From assembly GCF_003721225.1 (NCBI RefSeq), contig NZ_RIZI01000190.1, positions 1-62,107 on the forward strand: a stretch of 62,107 nucleotides of DNA, in the 5' to 3' direction. Position numbers and translations under genes: made by a program. Each line of letters starts with the position of its first letter. The stretch's first letter is position 1. The notes beneath the pieces were generated by a model. It saw only the letters and a program-made list of their open reading frames with translations, did not search any database and had not been told where the DNA came from. Below, one piece after another: positions 1 through 7,856 of this stretch. The stretch comes from Acidithiobacillus sulfuriphilus (GTDB lineage Bacteria > Pseudomonadota > Gammaproteobacteria > Acidithiobacillales > Acidithiobacillaceae).

Positions 1-544
1 CCGCCGGGGGCGATGATGGCGGCGCCGCTACCCACGACGATGCCGTTGGCGTTGGCCACCCACAGGGACCCGCCGTTACCGTGCATGTCCAACTGGCCGT
101 AGATCTGCGAGGGGTTGCCGGTGGTGTCGATGTTGAGGACGTTGACGGTCGTCGGCGTGTTGCCGGAAAGCATCGCGCTGTTGACGAAGGAGGCGACGGC
201 CTGGGAACCGACGTTGAAGCCGCCGCCAGTGGCGTTGGGATTCAGCGTGGCGCCGGCGCTGGTGGCGCTCCAGTCGATCACCACCGGGGTGTTGGCGGAG
301 GCCACGGTGCCGCTGATGTTGATGGTCAAGCCGGTGCTATAGGTGGTGAGGCCGGGGACGCCGGGGTTGTTGGGAATCTGGCTGGTGTTGGCAACGACGG
401 ATGCGCCGCCGCTATAGGTAACCGTACCGTTGGTCGGCAGGGCGTTGGAAGCGGGGACGGCGAAGGCCGCCGGGGCCGCCAGCGCGGTGGCGATGGCGAG
501 CATGATGGGGGAAAGACGGTTATGCATCGAAGATGGGTGTCTCA
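1..544 (-). CDS. TPS-type filamentous haemagglutinin-like exoprotein, N-terminal part (cut by window edge)
   Basis: The visible 181 codons read from an ATG at 544 that is preceded by a GAGGAA ribosome site; the 3' part lies outside the window. The product starts with a typical signal peptide (charged MRHPSSMHNRLSP, then an Ala-rich stretch ending APAAFA). A Gly/Ala/Thr/Asn-rich beta-helical region follows, ending in NANGIVVGSGAAI, a variant of the NPNGI..G.GA motif of the TPS secretion domain. Proteins of this class cross the outer membrane through a TpsB partner and act at the cell surface. The likely partner gene is the TpsB at 6229-7833. The full length and the passenger function cannot be seen. 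An alternative start is the Met seven codons in. Confidence 0.75.
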
Positions 545-640
545 TGGTCTGATTCCTCATTTGATGTCAAAAAGGGCATCCACAGCACTGCTCTACAGCA
601 CTGCACTGCTACAACGATGCCAAGCATAGCAGGCGCATCG

Positions 641-3496
641 TTAACTTACCGTTAATTCCTTATCGTCATGGGAACGCCTTGCGCTTTTCCTGCGTCTCCG
701 CCCGGCATTCCCGGAATCTCCCCGATCGGCCGTTGCCGGTAGGATCTCCAGCAGCGCGTCCAGGCGCCGTTGCAGGTCCGCGGGAAGGTCGGCCTCCCCT
801 TCCAGGAGGGGGAGCGCTTCCGCCAGGTCGGCGCGATCCGGCCAGCCGGTCTTTGCAGCAACGGGCGACCGGAGCATGAACTGGATGACCTCCCGGTAAA
901 GCGCTGCCGACTGGGCTGGCCATCCCAAGGCAAAGGATCGCTTCGCCGCCACCAACAACCATTGCACGGCGGCGACGGGCACATCGGCATGGAGATAGTG
1001 CCACCCGAGATAAGCGGGGTCCACTCCCTGCTCCATCGCCGAAAAGCACTCCGCAGCGGCGGCATGGAGATGCTTGCGCCGGCTGGCCGGGATTCCATCG
1101 TAGACGGCATCGCGCACCAGCATGTGCCGGAACACGATCCCGCCCTGCCGCCTTTCCCATATCCGGTGCTTGGTCAAAAACGCGGACGCCTCCGCAAACT
1201 CGGCTGCCGTTTTGCCCGGCAGCAGGGCAAGTACGCAGTCCTGCGTAAACACTTCGCCAATGACCGCCGCCGCCTGGAGGACATCCAGATAAAGGCGTCC
1301 GATGGACACGGTCGCGTCGAGAATCAAGAATAGATCGGCGGGGGGGGTCGGGATATCCGCGACTCCCAGGCCGCTCCGCGCCTTTGGCAAAACATCCGAG
1401 GCCAGGGCCTCCAGATAGAGCGGCACGCCCGCAGACCTCTCGACGATGGCCAAATCGTCCTCCCGCGCTTCCCCATGGATGCTCCGCAGCATCGCCAGGC
1501 TCGCCGCTTGGGCCAAGGGACCGAGATCCAAAAAGCTTTCGCTGGACGCGATCCCCTCCAGCGTCGGCAAGCGGTGACGGGTGGTGAGCAACAGCAGCAC
1601 CGGCAGGTTCGCGAGATTTTCCAGGAACCGCGCAACCAGCTCCATGCTGCCCATATCCGCCCAGTGGAAGTCCTCCAACATCAACAACCTCGGGCCATGC
1701 GACAAAAAGCGCGGGAGGATGTCCAGGAGGCTTTCCATCAGCGTTTCCTTGTCGCCCATGGCGGCGCTCCCCGCGGGTGTTTCCTGATCCGCCAATCCCA
1801 GCCATACCGTCCAGATCCGCACGATGTCCGGATCGGCCACTTCGAAACGCGCCAACCCTTCCCGTAATCGCTGCGCCCCGGCCGGCCTTGCCACGCCGGA
1901 GAGGGCAAAGAACTCGCGGATGAGATTGGCCATCGGATACAGCAGGGTTCTTTGCTGCTGAAAGGAACAGCGATAGACGACCTTGGCCATTTCCCCCGGG
2001 ATGATCGCGCCCGCCTCCATCACCAACCGGCTTTTCCCGATCCCGGCCTCGCCCAGGACCCAGATCATCCGCCCCGACCGTTCATCCAGGACTTGCGCGG
2101 CCTGGGCGCGAATCATGGCGAGCTCTTCCTTGCGGCCAACAAACTTTGCACGGCCGGGCAGCTCCGGAAAAACCTGATGGCTTTTGAGCCGGTACGCCGG
2201 TTCGCCGGCCACCGGGGCGCCGACGTTGCCCAGTTTCTCCACCTCGGCCCGGATCTGCCGATGATTCCGCAGGATGGCCCACGCCTCGGCGCTCAACACC
2301 ACCCCCTGGCCGCTTCTGTCGCGGAGCGCGACGGACGCCGCCTTTTCACCGACATCCCCGATGAAGATGCTGAACGTCGCGTCCACCATCAGCTTGCCGC
2401 AATGGAGACCGATATAAGGGGAATGCCCCTGGGGCACGGCTTGGCGCAGGGCAAAGGCCGCCCTTACCGCCTGGATGACGTCTTCCTGCTGGTTTTCCAG
2501 ACCAAAACGAATCTCTATCCATCCCTTGGCCGTCACGGAGGGAAAACCACCATAATCCCGCGCTATTTTCTTCGCCATGTCGAAACATAGGTTCAGATGC
2601 TCATCCACCCCACCCAAACCATCTTCCGACTCCGGACCCTGGGGGCCGACGGCAATGATCCAAACGAAGTAGCGATGAAAAGAACCGGCAGGGCTTGCCA
2701 CGGCCATCGGGCCGTCTTTCCCGCGACCGCCGGATTTCCTCCGGTCCCGGCCTTCGCATAGAAACTGGGCCCGGTTATGCAGCTCCAGGCATTCTGGTTC
2801 CGGCTTTCTGCCCAGGCGTTCCGCCAATTCCTTGCGATAGCGGGCCAGTTGTTGCGCGGCCTCCTGAGGGCGCCCCGCCTCCAGCAGCAGTTCCGCCATG
2901 GCGCATTGCGGGGCATCCGCCAGCGGACGCCACCTGGCCCAGCGCGCAGCCCAATCCAGCAACTCGTCCGTGCTGCTGCTCTCCTTGTCGCTTTGCAGAA
3001 CCAGGTGAAAAGCGGCATCCAGGACCTGCTCGAATCCGTCCCGATGCTTTTTTACCCACGCATTCCAGCGATGGCCGTTGGGCTCTTCCTCCGCGAGGAA
3101 CTGCGCCGGGCTGGACAAAAGGATCTTGCGCAGGGGATGGATGCGCCCCTTTTCCACATGCTCCTTGATGGCGTGGATGTCGATCCAGATCTTGGCCTGA
3201 GGGTGCAGGCCCACTTCAAGGCGGGAAGCCACGATGACGGGTTCATTCGTATTCTTCGTATTCAACGATCTGCGCAAGTTATGAAGGGCCTGCCGGAGAC
3301 CACCCGCCGCGACATCCGCGCCGACGCCGGGCCATAGCGTCTGCGCCAGCAGGGAACGGGGAACCATTTGGCGCTCCATGGCCAAATAGGCGAGCAGATA
3401 TCGCACCTGACGATAGGGGAAAGAACATGCCTGACCGAAGACCTCAACGTGCATCTTGCCCAGGAGATGAATCCTTATCCCCATATCGTCACGCAT
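641..3496 (-). CDS. BTAD/SARP-type transcriptional regulator with cyclase-like and AAA ATPase domains
   Basis: The 951-residue product begins with a winged-helix segment (IRIHLLGKMHVEVFG..., about 5-95) followed by a bacterial transcriptional activator (BTAD) TPR-like region (about 110-250). Residues of about 285-425 resemble a class III nucleotidyl cyclase fold (AVGPQGPE..., GLHCGKLMVDA) but I do not see the metal-binding aspartates. An AAA/STAND ATPase follows, with FVGRKEEL, Walker A GEAGIGKS and Walker B LLMLEDFHWAD, then helical repeats. The ATG at 3496 is chosen because GGGGGG precedes it; an upstream ATG at 3532 lacks a ribosome site. No C-terminal LuxR helix-turn-helix is seen. It probably binds DNA and senses a ligand through the cyclase-like or STAND part. 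A paralogue lies at 13385-15856, on the far side of the cAMP/TPS genes, so regulation of that block is a reasonable inference. Confidence 0.85.
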   Translation of the reverse strand: MRDDMGIRIHLLGKMHVEVFGQACSFPYRQVRYLLAYLAMERQMVPRSLLAQTLWPGVGADVAAGGLRQALHNLRRSLNTKNTNEPVIVASRLEVGLHPQAKIWIDIHAIKEHVEKGRIHPLRKILLSSPAQFLAEEEPNGHRWNAWVKKHRDGFEQVLDAAFHLVLQSDKESSSTDELLDWAARWARWRPLADAPQCAMAELLLEAGRPQEAAQQLARYRKELAERLGRKPEPECLELHNRAQFLCEGRDRRKSGGRGKDGPMAVASPAGSFHRYFVWIIAVGPQGPESEDGLGGVDEHLNLCFDMAKKIARDYGGFPSVTAKGWIEIRFGLENQQEDVIQAVRAAFALRQAVPQGHSPYIGLHCGKLMVDATFSIFIGDVGEKAASVALRDRSGQGVVLSAEAWAILRNHRQIRAEVEKLGNVGAPVAGEPAYRLKSHQVFPELPGRAKFVGRKEELAMIRAQAAQVLDERSGRMIWVLGEAGIGKSRLVMEAGAIIPGEMAKVVYRCSFQQQRTLLYPMANLIREFFALSGVARPAGAQRLREGLARFEVADPDIVRIWTVWLGLADQETPAGSAAMGDKETLMESLLDILPRFLSHGPRLLMLEDFHWADMGSMELVARFLENLANLPVLLLLTTRHRLPTLEGIASSESFLDLGPLAQAASLAMLRSIHGEAREDDLAIVERSAGVPLYLEALASDVLPKARSGLGVADIPTPPADLFLILDATVSIGRLYLDVLQAAAVIGEVFTQDCVLALLPGKTAAEFAEASAFLTKHRIWERRQGGIVFRHMLVRDAVYDGIPASRRKHLHAAAAECFSAMEQGVDPAYLGWHYLHADVPVAAVQWLLVAAKRSFALGWPAQSAALYREVIQFMLRSPVAAKTGWPDRADLAEALPLLEGEADLPADLQRRLDALLEILPATADRGDSGNAGRRRRKSARRSHDDKELTVS

Positions 3497-3560
3497 GCGA
3501 CCCCCCTTTTGTAGATCATCGGAATGCTCCACGGCTTGGATGCGTCGTTGTTGTGATTTG

Positions 3561-4325
3561 TCAGAACTCGAAAAGCTGTCCTCTTCGCAGGATTTTTGGG
3601 CAAAAGGACCCTACAGATTCCTCGACTTCATTGGCAATAATGCTTTCCTCACCAGGCTTGAGATGAGTGACATAGATATCGGCAGGACGCCGCAGCTTCG
3701 CAAGCTCCTTCGCCAGGAGGTCTGGACACAAGTGCTTGGACAAAATCGCGATCTCTTTTTGCTCATCGGAAAATGCCGTCTCAATGATCAAATACCGGAG
3801 GTTGTCTATCCGATTGACCGCGTCCCACAAGGCATCATTGCTGGTGGTGTCTCCGGTGAAAACGAGGCTGCCATCGCCGCTATCCAAATGGTAACCAACG
3901 GCCGGAACCACATGCTGGGCAGGGATGGGCGTGATACGGCGGCTCCCCAGCACCACGCCTTCACCGACCGCAACGGTATGATAGGTAACAAAAGGCTCGG
4001 CTTCGCTGGGAATGCAGCTAAAGTCGGGCCACAGCAACCAGTTGAACATGTGTTCGCGCAGGATGCGGAGCACCGCCTCCGTGGCGTAAAGTCTGATCGG
4101 CTTGCTGCGATAGCGCGCCACGCTGTCAATCATCAGAGGGATGCAGGCGGTGTGATCCAGGTGGGAGTGCGTAATGAAAATGTGATCGATGCGCGCCAAC
4201 TCTTCAAGGCTCAAATCGCTCAGGCCGGTCCCACCGTCAATCAGGATATCATCATCAACCAAAAGAGTAGTAGTGCGTAAATTAGCGCCGATACCACCAC
4301 TGCAGCCCAGCGTTTTCATTTTCAT
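3561..4325 (-). CDS. Metallo-beta-lactamase-fold hydrolase, probable class II 3',5'-cyclic-nucleotide phosphodiesterase
   Basis: The 254-residue product shows the class II PDE / MBL pattern: N-terminal strand MKTLGCSGGIGANLRTTT, metal motif THSHLDHTACIP (about 62-73), a second metal region FTGDTTSNDALW, and a late histidine in YVTHLKPGEE. HSHLDH is the HxHxDH variant typical of class II cyclic-nucleotide phosphodiesterases, and length fits the short bacterial members. The start at 4325 has AGAGAAG upstream; a longer upstream frame has none. Neighbours include an intact adenylate cyclase, a cyclase relic and a cyclic-nucleotide receptor, which supports cAMP as substrate, but that is inference. 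Alternatives are a generic MBL hydrolase or RNase Z-like enzyme. Catalysis would use two metal ions in the cytoplasm. Confidence 0.72.
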   Translation of the reverse strand: MKMKTLGCSGGIGANLRTTTLLVDDDILIDGGTGLSDLSLEELARIDHIFITHSHLDHTACIPLMIDSVARYRSKPIRLYATEAVLRILREHMFNWLLWPDFSCIPSEAEPFVTYHTVAVGEGVVLGSRRITPIPAQHVVPAVGYHLDSGDGSLVFTGDTTSNDALWDAVNRIDNLRYLIIETAFSDEQKEIAILSKHLCPDLLAKELAKLRRPADIYVTHLKPGEESIIANEVEESVGSFCPKILRRGQLFEF

Positions 4326-4439
4326 AGTACTTCTCTTATTTGCTCTGGAAACTGAACACCCCATGTCACGGATCTACCGGAGAACGGGCCTTGTTGAAGG
4401 TAGAATATAGTCGATATGCTCCAAATTTCATGCGAAGGG

Positions 4440-4715
4440 CAATCGGGACTCCGGGTCCGCAAAGCATGCAATTGCCCCAATGCCTGTTTCCGCCATTCAT
4501 TACCCTGCTGTTGATACCGATGGCCACCGGCCATGGGGCCATCCCCCGCCCTTGAACTGTGCCTCCAGGAAACGATCCCGGCCGGCATCCCCAGCGCCGC
4601 CATGGGGCATTGCGCCCATGGCGGCATAGGCAGCATCGAGACACATGCAAAATGTCATGATCGCATCGCCAATATATTTGTCAATGGTCGCCCGATGCTT
4701 CTGGATAACCATTTG
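4440..4715 (-). pseudogene. Decayed class III adenylate cyclase fragment
   Basis: On the minus strand, 4712-4650 reads VIQKHRATIDKYIGDAIMTF, nearly identical to VIQKYKGTVDKYIGDAIMAF of the intact cyclase at 11037-13265. Similarity continues in the same frame to EAQFKGGGWP (4565-4536) and then shifts frame to PVAIGINSRVMNGGN (4530-4486), matching the intact GIGINSGVMNVGN, followed by a weak LRMKFGAY. The order and spacing match the catalytic domain, so this is one gene broken by frameshifts and missing its N-terminal CHASE2 part and its C-terminus. It is not a copy of the present cyclase alone, because residues such as HRATID differ and look like another family member. It indicates that this locus once encoded two cyclases. 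Confidence 0.85.
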
Positions 4716-5162
4716 CCATTGGTGTCCCGGCAATAACGGATATGGTTCAAGCAATCCCCTGCGCAGCCGCGAACCACCGAGGGAATCCCGCCTCTCCCCA
4801 AAGGCCAACCGCCTACCCGCCATCCCTCCCTGCCATCCAACATTACGATTCGACCCCCAAGTGCGGCAGCATGGATTCGTTATATATTTACATCTATTTG
4901 ATAAATATGATAAAAAATAATAAACGAACAATATACGAAACAGTCGGCATCATCGGCGGTGAATATTGGTGCGGCCGCGGTGTTGCCCTATCTCGCGCCG
5001 CAAGTCAGGCGCCATTGGCGTTAGCAGGTTGTTTCCGGTACCCTCGGCGCCTACTATTTCAATTAGGTACGCTTGTCGCCGACAAGCCAGGGATGGCCAC
5101 GGTCGGAGGGTGGGCTTGGCTGAGCACTCGCTAATCCATGGACGATTCAAGGGGTGAAAGAC
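4716..5162. other. Intergenic stretch upstream of the cyclic-nucleotide-binding gene
   Basis: I see no intact gene here. The part next to the cyclase relic (about 4716-4850) may be more of the same decayed gene but is too degraded to align by eye. An AT-rich block at about 4878-4945 (runs such as ATAAAAAATAATAAAC) is a plausible place for the promoter of the gene starting at 5163, but no clear -35/-10 pair could be assigned. Confidence 0.4.
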
Positions 5163-6179
5163 ATGAGCGAAGAAAAATTAGAATATTCTGATATAGAGAA
5201 ACTCAAGAAGATAGGGACCGCCATCCAGTACGTCAAAGGGGACGTCATCTTTTCCGAAGGAGAGGAGGCTGCGGATGTGTATTTCGTCCAGGCAGGGGAT
5301 CTCACAGTCGCATTACAGGAGTTCAACAATCGCGTCGCAGTGGGCCAGTTGGGCGCCGGGGACTTTTTTGGTGAAATGGCGGTCCTCAACAATGGCAGAC
5401 GATCAGCAACCGTTGCAGCCATTTCTGATGTCCAACTGGTGGTGTTGAACAAGCCTGCGTTCCTGGAGGTACTCAATGCGAACGGCGACGTCAGCAACAA
5501 GATCAATCAGATCATGGCCAGCCGCACCGAAGGACTTGCACTGAAGGAAAACGTATTGGCCAGCACCGGGCTGAACAAAAAAAACGTGAAGGTGGCTATC
5601 GCCGGAGACCCCTCCATGCGTGAAACGGCCTTTGAGCGGGAGCGTTACGAGAGCCGGGTAGACAAGGTGCTGCCGGAATTGGTGGAAAAGCTGCACACCT
5701 TGCTGCTCGAACGATGCGTAAGCGAAATGTACATCCAGTTTAATAGTTCTGAAATCGGACTTACATCGATATTTGATCCATTCAACTACGAGATACACCC
5801 TGTCGAGAAATTGATTGACGACGCTTATCTGGACCGCCACTTCCCAGCTATCGACTATGCCAAAAAAGCCAACATCATAAAGCTGATGTACGGCGCAATA
5901 GATAAAGAGCTTGAACATATTGAGGTTCCCCAGCATCTCAAATCTGCATACCACAGCTATTACCAGGACTGGCAACCGCTAGCCCAAGAAGAGATTGTCA
6001 AGGTTCTTGCAACATTGACGGCTCTGAGAAAGATACCCAACTTCTACCTGCGCAATTTCGGCATCAGCATTACCCGCGATACGATCCGCATGCAGTTCAA
6101 TTGTGATGGCACGCACATCGTCAGTGCGCAGGAATATCAGAATTTCCTGGACGAGAACATAGATCTTTCTGATAGTTAA
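5163..6179 (+). CDS. Cyclic-nucleotide-binding domain protein (cAMP receptor, non-CRP type)
   Basis: The 338-residue product has an N-terminal CNMP-binding domain (about 10-110). It has the jelly-roll glycines (KGDVIFSEGE, AGDLTVAL, GQLGAGDFFGEMAVL) and a phosphate-binding cassette FGEMAVLNNGRRSATV at about 69-84, whose Glu71 and Arg79/Arg80 are the residues that hold the ribose and cyclic phosphate in known cAMP receptors. There is no C-terminal CRP-type helix-turn-helix; instead about 220 residues of unrecognised helical sequence follow. It is therefore more likely an allosteric effector than a classic transcription factor. The ATG at 5163 follows AAGGGG at a good distance; an in-frame GTG at 5154 overlaps that site. 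It sits just upstream of the TPS genes on the same strand, 49 bp from tpsB. Confidence 0.85.
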   Translation: MSEEKLEYSDIEKLKKIGTAIQYVKGDVIFSEGEEAADVYFVQAGDLTVALQEFNNRVAVGQLGAGDFFGEMAVLNNGRRSATVAAISDVQLVVLNKPAFLEVLNANGDVSNKINQIMASRTEGLALKENVLASTGLNKKNVKVAIAGDPSMRETAFERERYESRVDKVLPELVEKLHTLLLERCVSEMYIQFNSSEIGLTSIFDPFNYEIHPVEKLIDDAYLDRHFPAIDYAKKANIIKLMYGAIDKELEHIEVPQHLKSAYHSYYQDWQPLAQEEIVKVLATLTALRKIPNFYLRNFGISITRDTIRMQFNCDGTHIVSAQEYQNFLDENIDLSDS

Positions 6180-6228
6180 TGTAGTTTTTACTTCTTCCAG
6201 GTGATAGGCGGAAATCACGGAGAGTCAG

Positions 6229-7833
6229 ATGCGCAGCAAGAATAATCATGGAAGATCCGCCCTGGCCATTTTTCTCATGATGGCTTGTTTTCCTTGGGTG
6301 AGCCCGGAAGCCAGCGCCGCGATGGAGGAGACGACCGATACGCTGCATTTTCCCGTCACTTCCTATCGCATTGAAGGCCCGCAGCTTATCAGCACCAACA
6401 CCGTGCAGCGCATCTTGCGGCGCTACACGGGTCCTCAATGCACACTTTCCGAGATAGAGGCGGCGCGCGCCGCCCTGCAGCGCGCTTATGCCGATGCCGG
6501 GTACGCTACGGTGATAGTATCCCTTCCGGCACAGAAGCTGCAAAGCGGGGTTGTTTTGTTTCGGCTGAACTCGCCGCATATCGGTGTCATTCACGTTGCC
6601 GGCGGGCCGTATTATGACCGCGCCAACGTGTTGCGCAGCCTCCCCGCCCTGGTGGCCGGCGAAATCCCCAACATGCGCGATATCAACGCAGAGCTTGCGC
6701 TGGCCAATGAGAACCCCAGCAAATACACAACGGTCCAACTGAGCCGGGGCGAAGAACCAGGGGCCATTACCGCCAACGCTGCGGTCAAAGGCCAGAGTCC
6801 ATGGCGTACCTTTCTGACCTTGAACAACACGGGCAATCCGCAAACGGGGACATTCCTGCTGGGCGTCGGCATGCAATATGCCAATGTCGCCAACCGGGAC
6901 CAGGTGTTGACGTTGCAATACACCACGGCTCCGGGCCATATCGGCCGGGTGAACGCCTACGGTATCGGCTACAGCATTCCATTCTATCGTTTCGATGGCT
7001 CCCTCAATTTCTTTGCCGGCTATACCAACATCAACGCGGGAACGGTGGGGCAGGTTTTCGACGTCACCGGAAAAGGCCTTTTCATGGGCGTCCACTATGA
7101 CCAGCACCTGCAGAGCAGCCGGCACTACCAGCAAGAACTGACTTACGGCCTGGACTACACTGCCTATCGGAACAACATCAGTTTTTTAGGGACTCCCATC
7201 GGCAACAATGTCACCGTGCATCCGCTGAGCCTCACATACAGCGGCCGCTACATCGGCAGACAAAGCGCTTTCAGCGCACGCTTGAGCGTTGTTCAGAATA
7301 TCCCGTGGGGAGCGAATGGGGGAAGTCGCGCCTTCGCCCTGAACCGGGTCGGCGCCAACCCGGACTATCACCTGCTTCGCCTCTATATGGACTATCGCCA
7401 GATGCTTTGGGGACAGTGGGAGTTCAGAATGTACAGCGACGGACAGTTCACCACCAACGCGCTGGTTCCCGGCGCGCAGTTCGGTTTGGGCGGGCTGCAT
7501 TCGGTGCGCGGTTTTTATGATCGCGAGTACACCGGCGACTCAGGGATCCAAGGCACCGTGGAAGTGTATTCCCCCAGCTTCAGCCGTTCCCTGGGTCTCC
7601 CCGACGCCTCCCTGCGGGCGCTCGCCTTTTATGATTCCGGATGGGCTTGGCTGAACGATTCCCAACCCGGGGACACTCCGTATCTCAATATTTCCAGTGC
7701 CGGCGTCGGACTCGATCTTGTGGTGGCGAGAAATCTCAGTTTCAAGCTGGATTATGCCCGCATCCTGCGCGCAGGGATTTTTGGTCCCTACACCCATAAT
7801 CGTGTCCAGGGCAGTCTGGCCATTGTTTTCTGA
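6229..7833 (+). CDS. TpsB outer-membrane transporter, ShlB/FhaC/HecB family
   Basis: The 534-residue product has a signal peptide (MRSKNNHGRSALAIFLMMAC...SAA), a POTRA domain at about 40-115 (YRIEGPQLISTNTVQRIL; AYADAGYATVIVSLPAQ), and a C-terminal 16-strand barrel region. The L6-loop motif VRGF, conserved in Omp85/TpsB proteins, is present (GGLHSVRGFYDREYTGDSG), and the sequence ends in the aromatic terminus AIVF expected for outer-membrane insertion. A GGAGAG ribosome site precedes the ATG. Such proteins secrete a TPS exoprotein from the periplasm to the surface. The partner is very probably the product of 7857-10178, which starts 23 bp downstream, and perhaps also the exoprotein truncated at the left edge of the window. 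Confidence 0.92.
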   Translation: MRSKNNHGRSALAIFLMMACFPWVSPEASAAMEETTDTLHFPVTSYRIEGPQLISTNTVQRILRRYTGPQCTLSEIEAARAALQRAYADAGYATVIVSLPAQKLQSGVVLFRLNSPHIGVIHVAGGPYYDRANVLRSLPALVAGEIPNMRDINAELALANENPSKYTTVQLSRGEEPGAITANAAVKGQSPWRTFLTLNNTGNPQTGTFLLGVGMQYANVANRDQVLTLQYTTAPGHIGRVNAYGIGYSIPFYRFDGSLNFFAGYTNINAGTVGQVFDVTGKGLFMGVHYDQHLQSSRHYQQELTYGLDYTAYRNNISFLGTPIGNNVTVHPLSLTYSGRYIGRQSAFSARLSVVQNIPWGANGGSRAFALNRVGANPDYHLLRLYMDYRQMLWGQWEFRMYSDGQFTTNALVPGAQFGLGGLHSVRGFYDREYTGDSGIQGTVEVYSPSFSRSLGLPDASLRALAFYDSGWAWLNDSQPGDTPYLNISSAGVGLDLVVARNLSFKLDYARILRAGIFGPYTHNRVQGSLAIVF

Positions 7834-7856
7834 ATTCTGAACAGGGGGAGGTAGCC

